Shown here: in pieces, positions 43,138 through 51,709 of the stretch | Numbering within the stretch: position 1 is the stretch's first letter | Layout of the letters: the number at the start of each line of letters is the position of its first letter | DNA from: Bradyrhizobium murdochi | Lineage (GTDB): Bacteria > Pseudomonadota > Alphaproteobacteria > Rhizobiales > Xanthobacteraceae | Reading direction: 5' to 3' | Assembly (NCBI RefSeq): GCF_000472965.1 | Contig: NZ_AXAU01000003.1 | Location: forward strand, 124,269 to 188,268 | DNA length: 64,000 nt | Notes under the pieces: model-generated | Seen by the model: the letters and a program-made list of their open reading frames with translations, nothing else | The model's database searches: none | Told to the model about the DNA's origin: nothing | Program-made: the position numbers and the translations under genes

Positions 43138-44349
43138 TCAATCCTTCGGACGCAGCTTTTCCACTTCCGCGTCGCTCGGCAGATAGTCCGCGCCCTTGCG
43201 ATAGACCGAGTTCACCATCACGCCCTTGCCGTCCTTCAGCGCAGTCTTGCCGACATAGGCCCCTAACGTCGACTGGTGATCGATCTTGCGGAAGGTGATC
43301 TCGCCGAACGGCGACGGCATCGACAGGCCTTCGGTCGCCGCGATCAGCTTCTCCGGATCAGTCGAGTTGGCTTTCGCAAGGATCGCGGCGGCCGCCTTGA
43401 TGGTCTGGTATCCGACGATCGAGCCGAGCCGCGGATAGTCCTTGTACTTGGCCTGATAGGCTTTCAGGAACTTGTCATGGTCCGGCGTCTTGATGTCGTA
43501 CCAGGGATAGCCGGTAACGATCCAGCCCTCCGGCGTCTCATCCTTCAGCGGATCGAGATACTCCGGCTCGCCCGTCAGGAACGAGACCACCGAACGTCCC
43601 TTGAACAGGCCGCGAGTATTGCCCTCACGCACCAGCTTCACCAAGTCGGCGCCGAAGGTGACATTGAGGATGGCCTCGGGATTGGCTGCGGCCACCGCCT
43701 GCACCACCGGGCCAGCGTCGATCTTGCCCTGCGGCGGCCACTGCTCGTCGACCCACTGAATGTCCGGACGCTTCTCCGACATCAGCTTCTTGAACACCGC
43801 AACCGCCGACTGGCCGTATTCATAGTTCGGCGCAATCGTCGCCCAGCGCTTGGCCGGCAGCTTGGCGGCTTCTTCCACTAGCATCGCTGCCTGCATGTAG
43901 TTGGAGGGACGCAGACGGAAGGTGTAGCGGTTGCCCTTCGACCAGGTGATAGCGTCGGTCAAGGGTTCTGCCGCCAGGAAGAACACCTTCTTCTGGTTGG
44001 CGAAGTCGGAGACGGCGAGACCGATATTAGACAGGAAGGTGCCAGCCAGCATCGCGACGTTCTCGCTCGAGACTAGCTCGTTGGCGGCGGTCTGCGCATC
44101 CGCCGGCTTGCCGCCGTCGTCCTTGGAAATGACGACCAGCTTCTTGCCGTTGATGCCGCCCGCGGCATTGATCTCTTCGGCCGCGAGCTGCCAGCCCTTG
44201 CGGTAGGGCTCGGTGAAGGCCGGCAACAACGAATAGCTGTTGATCTCGCCGATCTTGATTTCCTTGATTTCGCTCTGCGCCATAGCGCTGCCCGCCATCC
44301 CGGCAACCGCGATAGCCAATCCCGCTCCCAGCAAATGTCTCCGTCGCAT
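43138..44349 (-). CDS. ABC transporter substrate-binding protein, LivK type
   Basis: The 403-residue protein has a signal peptide (RRRHLLGAGLAIAVAGMAGSAMAQ) and a type I periplasmic-binding fold with IGEINSYSLLPAFTEPYRKGWQLAAEEINAAGGING. Further features (DDGGKPADAQTAANELV, WATIAPNYEYGQSAVAVFKKL) suit the aromatic/branched-acid branch of the Liv family. GGAGG lies 5 bases before ATG 44349; an earlier ATG at 44373 is less well supported. It follows the AA_synth gene by 23 bases and is part of the nicotinate operon, so nicotinate or 6-hydroxynicotinate is the most probable ligand. Confidence 0.88.
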   Translation of the reverse strand: MRRRHLLGAGLAIAVAGMAGSAMAQSEIKEIKIGEINSYSLLPAFTEPYRKGWQLAAEEINAAGGINGKKLVVISKDDGGKPADAQTAANELVSSENVAMLAGTFLSNIGLAVSDFANQKKVFFLAAEPLTDAITWSKGNRYTFRLRPSNYMQAAMLVEEAAKLPAKRWATIAPNYEYGQSAVAVFKKLMSEKRPDIQWVDEQWPPQGKIDAGPVVQAVAAANPEAILNVTFGADLVKLVREGNTRGLFKGRSVVSFLTGEPEYLDPLKDETPEGWIVTGYPWYDIKTPDHDKFLKAYQAKYKDYPRLGSIVGYQTIKAAAAILAKANSTDPEKLIAATEGLSMPSPFGEITFRKIDHQSTLGAYVGKTALKDGKGVMVNSVYRKGADYLPSDAEVEKLRPKD

Positions 44350-44372
44350 CCCTACCTCCAATGTTGATGTCA

Positions 44373-44957
44373 TTATCTCAAGCCGTCTTCGCCTTTGACT
44401 TCCGCAATCGTCAGCCCGCCGACGCGCGGCAATGGCCTGCCGCTATCGGTGACGGCGACCGCCACCATGATCTCGTTGGCGCGGGGTGCATCGTTGATCT
44501 GCACTTCCATGCCGTCGAAATGGCTGCGCACGAAAGCCGCGTCCTTGTGTCCGAGCGGAATGTCCAGCGTTGTGCCCGGGCCGCTTCGCTTCTTCGACGA
44601 CGGAATCAGGGCCGCGCCCTTGCCCAAGACTTTCCGCACCGGTGCGCCCATTTTGGGATGCAAGATCGCTGCCGCATGCTCGAGCTCGCCGTTTTCGCCG
44701 ACGGCGGCCGCCTTGCCGTAGCTGTGGGCCTTGGCGCCCTCGATGCCGAGCGCGGCAACCGCTCGCTTCGAGAGCAATTCGCCAAGCTCCTCGCCGATTT
44801 CGATCAAGGACGAGAGATCCTCGACATACCGGCCTGCAAACGGATTCTCGATCACAGCAATCGCCGCGGCCCGCCGCGTCGGCGGTGCAATCTTCTGTCC
44901 CATCTCAAGCTGGGTTTCCTCGACTACCGTGACGATCTTGCGAATGATCGCGCTCAT
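44373..44957 (-). CDS. AA_synth (DUF1185) family protein
   Basis: The product has 194 residues of the AA_synth family, with VIENPFAGRYVEDLSSLIEIGEEL, KAAAVGENGELEHAAAILHPKMGAPVRK and GHKDAAFVRSHFDGMEVQINDAPRANEIMV. The family has no assigned reaction that I can state. It lies between the ApbE-like gene and the binding-protein gene in the nicotinate operon. ATG 44957 has GAGGCGAG upstream. It is a candidate for a missing step such as decarboxylation of formylglutarate or handling of a ring intermediate, but that is only inference. Confidence 0.83.
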   Translation of the reverse strand: MSAIIRKIVTVVEETQLEMGQKIAPPTRRAAAIAVIENPFAGRYVEDLSSLIEIGEELGELLSKRAVAALGIEGAKAHSYGKAAAVGENGELEHAAAILHPKMGAPVRKVLGKGAALIPSSKKRSGPGTTLDIPLGHKDAAFVRSHFDGMEVQINDAPRANEIMVAVAVTDSGRPLPRVGGLTIAEVKGEDGLR

Positions 44958-44977
44958 CTTACTCGCCTCGCTCCCGA

Positions 44978-45886
44978 TCAAACATGCGCTGTTCTCTCTA
45001 GTGCGTTTCCATGCAACGTTGGCAACGCGCCAGCCCTGATCCCCGTTGCACCCACCACGGCCGTCTCGCCTAGTAGACGCAAGGCCGCACCTTCGATCAA
45101 TCCCGCCGCAAGCAATTGTTGTGCCCGGCTCACCCCTGCTCTTAACGCATCGTCGATCTCGCTTTCCCGGAGCACGCCGACGTCGCGGGTGACGAGGCGC
45201 GCGCCGAGGTCGCTGTCGGGCTGCAATTCATTGGCCGGACAGCGGATGATGGCGGGATGACCGGGCAGGTCAACGGCATTGGCGATGATGGTCGCCGCCG
45301 CATCGGCTTGCGATGCCGTTCGAGCCAGCACGGTAACGGCATCGGCAATCCCGAGCGAGAAACTACGGCCATGCCGTCCGCTGGTCGCGATGCCGCGTGC
45401 CGGATCATCGGCTTCAATCCTGATGGTTTGCATCACGCCATGATGGTGCGGTCGGTCCATCAGCCCGACTGTGAATTGCTCGCCACGGGTCAAATGCAAT
45501 GCGATGTCGCCGCCATTGTTGACATAGGCACGATCGAGCCGCGCCGTGCCCAGCATCGCACCAAGAATCTCTTCCGCGACGCTGCCCGCCACCGCCGCCA
45601 TCGGCGTGATGAAGTGCTCGCCCGCAAACGGCGCGACTGCCGCATGCATGCGACGCGCAACGTCACCGTTCAGCGTGCTTCGCGCCGGATCGACGGCTTT
45701 TCGAAGTTCGATCAACTCCTCGCAGAGTTCATCGAGCAGGCCGGTGAAGCGCCGCGCGGCGGCCTCATAAGCGGCGCGCACGTTGCGCTCACTTCCCTTC
45801 GCCTCGATGATCAGGTCGATCGGACCGTCCTGCAAATGCAGCCGCTTGCCGTCAGGAAGAAGCGCGATCTGCGGGAGCCGTTTCAT
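44978..45886 (-). CDS. UPF0280 family protein, ApbE-like
   Basis: The 302-residue protein carries the hallmarks of the ApbE superfamily: VNNGGDIAL (residues 122-130), GIATSG (165-170) and IADAVTVLA (180-188), which in flavin transferases bind FAD and Mg2+. ApbE attaches FMN covalently to target proteins. The start overlaps the stop of the 6-hydroxynicotinate reductase gene by 4 bases. The Eubacterium barkeri reductase has a covalently bound flavin, so this protein could install it. UPF0280 members have no proven role that I know of; the link is inference. Confidence 0.85.
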   Translation of the reverse strand: MKRLPQIALLPDGKRLHLQDGPIDLIIEAKGSERNVRAAYEAAARRFTGLLDELCEELIELRKAVDPARSTLNGDVARRMHAAVAPFAGEHFITPMAAVAGSVAEEILGAMLGTARLDRAYVNNGGDIALHLTRGEQFTVGLMDRPHHHGVMQTIRIEADDPARGIATSGRHGRSFSLGIADAVTVLARTASQADAAATIIANAVDLPGHPAIIRCPANELQPDSDLGARLVTRDVGVLRESEIDDALRAGVSRAQQLLAAGLIEGAALRLLGETAVVGATGIRAGALPTLHGNALERTAHV

Positions 45887-47328
45887 GCGCGCCGTCCCGG
45901 CATATTGGGCATCGGGCGGAACCCGCTACTCTCCCGCAGCGACGCCAGCGGGCGCACATGATCCATGTGACCGCCCAGCGCTGCGTAATCGGACAGTTTT
46001 AACGTGAACTCGATCGGCGCCACCAGCGCCGGCGTCGGCACATAGCCGAACGCGCCGGCCGGCATTTGCGTGACGTCGACCATGAAGGTGATGCCGCCGC
46101 CCGGCCAGACATAGACCGGCGCGCCGCCGCTGGTAACCCGCGTCAGCGCGTCCTTGACCGACCGCGTCAGTCGCACCGGATTGTCGGTGACGCCGGCGCG
46201 CAACGAACCGCCGGCGCCGCCCATGAACAGGACCGTGCACAAGGCCGGTTCGCAATTTTCCTGGATGCGCTCGACCGAGAACTGGAGATCGGGCGGCATC
46301 TGCTTTTCGATCGGCCGCAACGCCTCGTCGAGTTGGTAATAGGCGGCGTGCTCGCCGGTGGTCGAGACCATCAGCATGGTGAGCCCAGGCCGCGCCTCCT
46401 TCGGATTGAACGGTCCCAGCACCGACAGCGGATCGGAAATATTGGTGCCGCCCCAACCGGTGCCGGGGTCGGCGACCTGAAAGTAACGGCCGGGCGTCGA
46501 GCGTCGCCCCTTCATCTTGATCCCGGTATCGGGAATATCGAGCAACTTGCCGGCCTGGTGCTCACTGAGGACGCCGGTGATGTGGTCGTCCACGACCACG
46601 ACCTCATCGACCTTGCCGTGCCATTGCTTGGCGAACATGCCGATGGTCGCCGAGCCGCAGCCTACCCGCATGCGCTCTTCGGCGACACCGTTGACGATCG
46701 GCGGATGGCCGGCCTGTACCACCACCGTGGCGCCGCCATCGATCGTCAGTTCCACCGGCTTGCAGTTGGAAAGGTCCATCAGCGCGTCGCAGGTGACACG
46801 GCCCTCCTTCTTGGAACCGCCTGTCAGATGATGCACGCCGCCGAGCGAAAGCATCTGCGAGCCATATTCGCTGGTCGTCACATGGCCGATCGCCTCGCCT
46901 TCCGCGCGGACGGTTGCCGTCTCCGGCCCAAGATAGCGGTCGGTGTCGATCTTCACCTTGACGCCGCAATAGCTGAAAATGCCTTCGGTCACGACGGTCA
47001 CCATGTCGACGCCGTCGATTTCCGATGACACGATGAAGGGCGCCGGCTTGTAATCGGGATAAGTTGTTCCGGCGCCGATCGCGGTGACGAACACGCTGGG
47101 CTCGTGGACGAGTTTGCCGTCCCAGTCGCCACCGGCCTGAAACGGCACCAGCCGTCCGCCGTGCGACACCGTTCGTTCCAGCACGATATGCGGATCGACG
47201 CGCACCAGCTCGCCATCATGGTTAGCGTAGCGATCGCACGCGCCCGCCGCGCCCGGCTTGATGTAGCACATCACCGGACAGGCATCGCAGCGGATCTTGT
47301 CGCCAGTGGCAACGGTCTCGTCAGTCAT
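45883..47328 (-). CDS. hnr: 6-Hydroxynicotinate reductase-like iron-sulfur flavoprotein
   Basis: The 481-residue protein matches my knowledge of the 6-hydroxynicotinate reductase family. An N-terminal Cys set C14, C17, C21, C31 (CDACPVMC...C) suits a [4Fe-4S] cluster, and further cysteines are at C121, C180 and C189. The family reduces 6-hydroxynicotinate to 1,4,5,6-tetrahydro-6-oxonicotinate with reduced ferredoxin. A GGAT at 198-201 recalls the (S/T)GAT flavinylation motif but lacks the Ser/Thr. ATG 47328 is preferred over one at 47361. It heads an operon with the ApbE-like protein, AA_synth, Liv transporter and MarR. The operator at 47391-47402 lies 63 bases upstream. Confidence 0.85.
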   Translation of the reverse strand: MTDETVATGDKIRCDACPVMCYIKPGAAGACDRYANHDGELVRVDPHIVLERTVSHGGRLVPFQAGGDWDGKLVHEPSVFVTAIGAGTTYPDYKPAPFIVSSEIDGVDMVTVVTEGIFSYCGVKVKIDTDRYLGPETATVRAEGEAIGHVTTSEYGSQMLSLGGVHHLTGGSKKEGRVTCDALMDLSNCKPVELTIDGGATVVVQAGHPPIVNGVAEERMRVGCGSATIGMFAKQWHGKVDEVVVVDDHITGVLSEHQAGKLLDIPDTGIKMKGRRSTPGRYFQVADPGTGWGGTNISDPLSVLGPFNPKEARPGLTMLMVSTTGEHAAYYQLDEALRPIEKQMPPDLQFSVERIQENCEPALCTVLFMGGAGGSLRAGVTDNPVRLTRSVKDALTRVTSGGAPVYVWPGGGITFMVDVTQMPAGAFGYVPTPALVAPIEFTLKLSDYAALGGHMDHVRPLASLRESSGFRPMPNMPGRRA

Positions 47329-47390
47329 GAACAAGCCTGCAGTCGGGAAGGCGCCGATCATAGCCGCTTATTCGCGGTTCCGACCATTTG

Positions 47391-47402
47391 TTCGTATACG
47401 AA
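47391..47402. promoter_or_regulatory. Nicotinate-regulon operator before the reductase gene
   Basis: TTCGTATACGAA is a perfect 12-base palindrome. With flanks, its complement CATTCGTATACGAACAAATG matches the second site at 33.2 kb (CATTCGTATACAAACGAATA) at 17 of 20 positions. It is 63 bases upstream of the reductase start. Confidence 0.75.
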
Positions 47403-47540
47403 TGATGTTGCGCGCGGACTGGAACACTGTCAAGCCGCTCCCGCTGCGAAACGCCCGCTTGCCGCATAATACCTCATTTGCCTCGTCGCTCTGTTCATAA
47501 AGCGAGCAGCGCGCTGCAGCGCGGGATCGCGCGGCTTGCA

Positions 47541-47556
47541 CGTTTGTACACAAACG
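47541..47556. promoter_or_regulatory. Nicotinate-regulon operator before nicA
   Basis: CGTTTGTACACAAACG has 7-base inverted arms around AC. It shares the core GTTYGTAYACRAA with the other three sites. It is about 60 bases upstream of the nicA-like start and probably controls the nicA-nicB promoter. The rest of the 47329-47615 gap holds only leaders and promoters. Confidence 0.7.
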
Positions 47557-47615
47557 GTATCTTTCGCGAAGCATCCAGTGCGAGTTTTGCAGCGCAACGA
47601 GGACTTCGGGAGAGC

Positions 47616-48089
47616 ATGATGCGCCTGACCGTCAACGGCAAGGTTCACGACGTTGACGCCGCGCCCGACACTGCATTGCTTTACGTGCTCCGCAACGACC
47701 TCGAACTGAACGGACCGAAATACGGCTGCGGGCTCGGCGAATGCGGCGCCTGCGCCGTGCTGATCGACGGCGTCGCCGCGCGTTCCTGCGTGATCCCGGT
47801 CGAGGGCTGCATCGGGCGCGACATCGTGACGCTCGAAGGCCTCGGCACGCGCGAGCATCCCGATCCCGTGCAGCAAGCGTTTATCAGCGAACAAGCGGCG
47901 CAATGCGGCTATTGCCTCAACGGCATGATCATCACCACCAAGGCGCTGTTGCTGCGCTCCCCTCGCCCGTCGGAAGACGAGGTACTGGAAGCACTGCGCC
48001 ATCATCTGTGCCGCTGCGGCGCGCATGTCGAAATCATGCGCGCGGCAATGCGCGCCACAGGCCGTCTCGTTGAGGCGCAGACGCGATGA
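47616..48089 (+). CDS. nicA: Nicotinate dehydrogenase [2Fe-2S] subunit
   Basis: The 157-residue protein has two [2Fe-2S] motifs, YGCGLGECGACAVLIDG...RSC (about residues 41-63) and AQCGYCLNGM...LCRCG. It is the electron-transfer subunit of NicAB-type nicotinate hydroxylase, which turns nicotinate into 6-hydroxynicotinate with water as oxygen source. Two ATGs overlap at 47616 and 47619 with GGGAGAG close by. It overlaps nicB by 4 bases. A leader operator at 47541 is shared with other nicotinate genes. No FAD subunit is present, as in Pseudomonas NicAB. Confidence 0.88.
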   Translation: MMRLTVNGKVHDVDAAPDTALLYVLRNDLELNGPKYGCGLGECGACAVLIDGVAARSCVIPVEGCIGRDIVTLEGLGTREHPDPVQQAFISEQAAQCGYCLNGMIITTKALLLRSPRPSEDEVLEALRHHLCRCGAHVEIMRAAMRATGRLVEAQTR

Positions 48090-51000
48090 CTGTCCCTGAC
48101 ACGGCCGAGAATCGCGAGCGGTTGCAAGGCACGCTGTCCGTCGTGCGTCCGGCATCGCCGGTCGAGGCCGTCAAATTCGAGACGTTCATCAAGGTCACGG
48201 CGGATGGATCGGTCACCGCCTATAACGGCCACGTCGATCTCGGCACCGGCATCCGCACCGCGCTTGGGCAGATCGTTGCCGAAGAGCTCGACGTATCCTT
48301 TGCCCGTGTTGTGGTCGTGCTCGGCGACACGGCCCTCGTTCCCAATCAGGGCGCGACGATTGCGAGCGAAACAATTCAGATTACGGCCGTTCCGTTGCGC
48401 AAGGCTGCCGCGCAGGCGCGGCAGTTTCTGGTCGCGCGCGCCGCCGAGCGGCTGGAGCTTTCGGCCGAGGACCTCGTCATTGAAGACGGCCTCGTCCGCG
48501 GCAAGGACAATCGCAGCGTCAGTTACGGCGAACTCATTGCGGGCGAGACCATTCGCCTTGAACTCGCCGACGACGTTCCAGTTAAGTCCGTCGACGCCTA
48601 TAACATCGTTGGCCGATCCGTGCCGCGCGTCGATCTTCCGGCGAAGGCGACCGGTGAATTGGTCTACGTGCACGACATGCGCGTGCCCGGCATGCTGCAT
48701 GGCCGCGTCGTTCGCCCGCCCTATGCCGGCGTCGATGTCGGCGACTTCATCGGCAACAGCCTGATCGCGGTCGACGAGAATTCCGTGCGCGACATCCCTG
48801 GACTTGTCGCCGTCGTTCGCATCGGCGACTTTGTAGGGGTCGTCGCCGAGCGCGAGGAGAATGCAATCAAGGCGGCGGCGCAGCTCAAGGTGAACTGGAA
48901 GCCGGTGCCGACGCTGCCCGACCTCAAGGACGTCGCGACCGCGCTGCGTGCCAATCCATCGACGCCACGCAAGCTGATCGACAAGGGTGATGTCGATGCG
49001 GCAATCGCCGGCGCCGCCAAGCCGATGCCGCGGACATACATCTGGCCCTACCAGATGCACGCTTCGATCGGCCCGTCCTGCGCGGTTGCGGATTATCAGG
49101 AGGATGTGACGCGGGTCTGGTCCGGCACGCAGAACCCGCATCATCTGCGCACCGATCTGGCGCGGCTGATCCACCGGCGCGAAGCCGAGATCGAGGTGAT
49201 CCGGCTGGAGGCTGCCGGCTGCTATGGCCGCAACTGTGCCGATGATGTTTCCGCCGACGCGGTGCTGCTGTCGCGCGCCGTCGGCCGGCCCGTCCGCGTG
49301 CAATTGACGCGCGAGCAGGAGCACGCTTGGGAGCCGAAGGGCACCGCGCAATTGATGGATGTCAACGGCGGATTGAACGTCGATGGCAGCGTTGCCGGCT
49401 ATGATTTTGCCACGCGCTATCCGTCGAACGGCGCACCGACGCTGGCCCTGCTGCTGACCGGCGCCGTCCCGCACACACCCGCTGTCTTCGAGATGGGCGA
49501 TCGCACCGCGATCCCGCCCTATGATTACGAGAATCTGCGCGTGGTAGCGAATGACATGCCGCCGATCGTGCGCGCCTCCTGGCTCCGCGGCGTCTCGGCG
49601 CTGCCGAACACCTTTGCGCATGAATCCTGGATCGACGAATGCGCCAGCGAGGCTGGTGTCGATCCGATCGAGTACCGTCTGCTCTATTTGAAGGATCCGC
49701 GCGCGATCGATCTCGTCAATGCGGTGGCCGAACGCGCCGGCTGGACGCCGCGGCCGGTACGCGAGGAGAAGCAGGCCGAGGATGATATCGTGCGTGGGCG
49801 CGGCTTTGCCTATGCGCTCTATGTGCACAGCAAGTTTCCCGGCTATGGCGCAGCGTGGTCGGCGTGGATCGCCGACGTCGCGGTGAACAAGGCGACCGGC
49901 GATGTCAGCGTGACGCGGGTGGTGGCAGGCCAGGACTCCGGCCTGATGATCAATCCGGACGGCGTGCGCCACCAGATCCACGGCAACGTCATCCAATCGA
50001 CCAGCCGCGCGTTGATGGAGGAAGTGTCGTTCGATCGTGCCTCCGTGACGGCGCGGGAATGGGGCGCCTACCCTATCATCAAGTTTCCCGAGGTGCCTGA
50101 GATCGACGTGCTGATGCTGCCGCGACAGGATCAGCCGCCGCTCGGCGTCGGCGAGTCCGCCTCCGTCCCCAGCGCAGCCGCCATCGCCAATGCGATCTAT
50201 GATGCGACCGGCGTGCGCTTTCGCGAATTGCCGTTCACGCCGGAACGCATCTTGCGGGGGCTGCGCGGCGAGGAGCCGGCGGCACCAGTGGCGTTGTCTG
50301 CGCCGGCATCCGCACCACAGCCTGATCTCAACCGATGGCCCAGTCCGTTCGCCGGACGACGCGGCGTGCTCGCAACCGCTGCAGCGCTGTGCGCGGCTGT
50401 GGTCGGCATCGGCGCCGCCGTGCTGCCATGGCGAGCGATTGCCCCGATCGCGCGGCCCGATGCCTCGGTCTACTCGGCCGCGACCATCGCCCGCGGCGAG
50501 CAGCTTGCCGCGCTCGGCGATTGCGCGGTGTGCCACACCGCTGCGAACGGCGTGCTCAACGCCGGCGGCCGGCCGCTGCCGACGCCGTTCGGCACGATCT
50601 ATTCGACCAACATCACACCCGATGTCGAAACCGGCATCGGCGCCTGGTCCTATCCCGCCTTCGAGCGCGCAATGCGCGAGGGCATTCACCGCGACGGGCG
50701 GCATCTCTATCCCGCGTTTCCCTATCCGCATTTCGCCAGGACCACTGACGCCGACATGCAGGCGCTCTATGCCTATCTGATGGCGCAGTCGCCGGTGCGC
50801 GCGGAGACGCCGGCCAATGCGCTGGCATTCCCGTTCAACCTGCGCCCGCTGATGGCCGGATGGAATGCGCTGTTCCACACACCCGCCGTGTTCCAGCCCG
50901 ATCCCGCAAAATCCGAGATCTGGAATCGCGGCGCTTATCTCGTCGAAGGTCTCGGCCATTGCGGCGCCTGCCATTCGCCGCGCAATGCGCTCGGCGCGGA

Positions 51001-51640
51001 GAAGGCGAATGCCTATCTCGCCGGCGGATTTGCGGAAGGTTGGGAAGCGCCGGCGCTGACCTCGCTGTCGCAAGCGCCGATCCCGTGGAACGAGGGTGAG
51101 CTGTACGCCTACTTGCGAACCGGCGAGTCGCGCTTCCACGGTGTCGCCGCGGGGCCAATGGCGCCGGTGGTGAGGGAACTCGCGGCGTTGCCAGATGACG
51201 ACATCCGTGCCATGGCGGTCTATCTCGCCTCGTTCAATGAGGCCGCGATCGATCGGCCGGCGCAGCAAGCGCTTGCCGTCAGGCTCGAAGCCTCGACGGG
51301 CACGCGAACGCTTGCGGCCGCCAGCGTCGGCGCGCGCCTCTATCAGGGCGCCTGCGCCGTCTGCCATGAGGTCGGCGGCGCTCCGCTGTTCGGCAGCCGG
51401 CCATCGCTGGCGCTCAACAGCAACCTGCACAGCACCGTGCCCGACAATCTGATCCAGGTCATCCTGCACGGCATCGCAAAGCCGGCCGCGACCGACCTCG
51501 GCTATATGCCGGCGTTCAAGGACAGCCTGAGCGACGGCCAGATCGCCGAACTGGTCGTTTATCTGAGGCAACAATTTGCCCCCGATAAGCCGGTCTGGAA
51601 GGATATTCCTGCTGCGGTCGGCCGTATCCGGCAGGAATAG
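48086..51640 (+). CDS. nicB: Nicotinate dehydrogenase, molybdopterin subunit with three c-type haem domains
   Basis: This 1184-residue protein combines a molybdenum hydroxylase with a cytochrome tail. The first ~740 residues carry the molybdopterin motifs (GQIVAEELDVSFARV, GCYGRNCADDVSADAVLLSRA, GVGESASVPSAAAIANAIYDA). A probable membrane helix lies near residues 762-782 (GVLATAAALCAAVVGIGAAVL). Three haem motifs follow: C813-H817 (CAVCH), C959-H963 (CGACH), C1090-H1094 (CAVCH). This matches Pseudomonas NicB, whose cytochrome tail passes electrons to the respiratory chain. It overlaps nicA by 4 bases and precedes pncB. The membrane helix would place the haems in the periplasm. Confidence 0.9.
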   Translation: MTVPDTAENRERLQGTLSVVRPASPVEAVKFETFIKVTADGSVTAYNGHVDLGTGIRTALGQIVAEELDVSFARVVVVLGDTALVPNQGATIASETIQITAVPLRKAAAQARQFLVARAAERLELSAEDLVIEDGLVRGKDNRSVSYGELIAGETIRLELADDVPVKSVDAYNIVGRSVPRVDLPAKATGELVYVHDMRVPGMLHGRVVRPPYAGVDVGDFIGNSLIAVDENSVRDIPGLVAVVRIGDFVGVVAEREENAIKAAAQLKVNWKPVPTLPDLKDVATALRANPSTPRKLIDKGDVDAAIAGAAKPMPRTYIWPYQMHASIGPSCAVADYQEDVTRVWSGTQNPHHLRTDLARLIHRREAEIEVIRLEAAGCYGRNCADDVSADAVLLSRAVGRPVRVQLTREQEHAWEPKGTAQLMDVNGGLNVDGSVAGYDFATRYPSNGAPTLALLLTGAVPHTPAVFEMGDRTAIPPYDYENLRVVANDMPPIVRASWLRGVSALPNTFAHESWIDECASEAGVDPIEYRLLYLKDPRAIDLVNAVAERAGWTPRPVREEKQAEDDIVRGRGFAYALYVHSKFPGYGAAWSAWIADVAVNKATGDVSVTRVVAGQDSGLMINPDGVRHQIHGNVIQSTSRALMEEVSFDRASVTAREWGAYPIIKFPEVPEIDVLMLPRQDQPPLGVGESASVPSAAAIANAIYDATGVRFRELPFTPERILRGLRGEEPAAPVALSAPASAPQPDLNRWPSPFAGRRGVLATAAALCAAVVGIGAAVLPWRAIAPIARPDASVYSAATIARGEQLAALGDCAVCHTAANGVLNAGGRPLPTPFGTIYSTNITPDVETGIGAWSYPAFERAMREGIHRDGRHLYPAFPYPHFARTTDADMQALYAYLMAQSPVRAETPANALAFPFNLRPLMAGWNALFHTPAVFQPDPAKSEIWNRGAYLVEGLGHCGACHSPRNALGAEKANAYLAGGFAEGWEAPALTSLSQAPIPWNEGELYAYLRTGESRFHGVAAGPMAPVVRELAALPDDDIRAMAVYLASFNEAAIDRPAQQALAVRLEASTGTRTLAAASVGARLYQGACAVCHEVGGAPLFGSRPSLALNSNLHSTVPDNLIQVILHGIAKPAATDLGYMPAFKDSLSDGQIAELVVYLRQQFAPDKPVWKDIPAAVGRIRQE

Positions 51641-51709
51641 CGCGCTGAGCTGCCATGCCGCCGGCAAAACCCACTGGTTGGGTGGCCCGCGGCACGGTAG
51701 AGTTCCACC

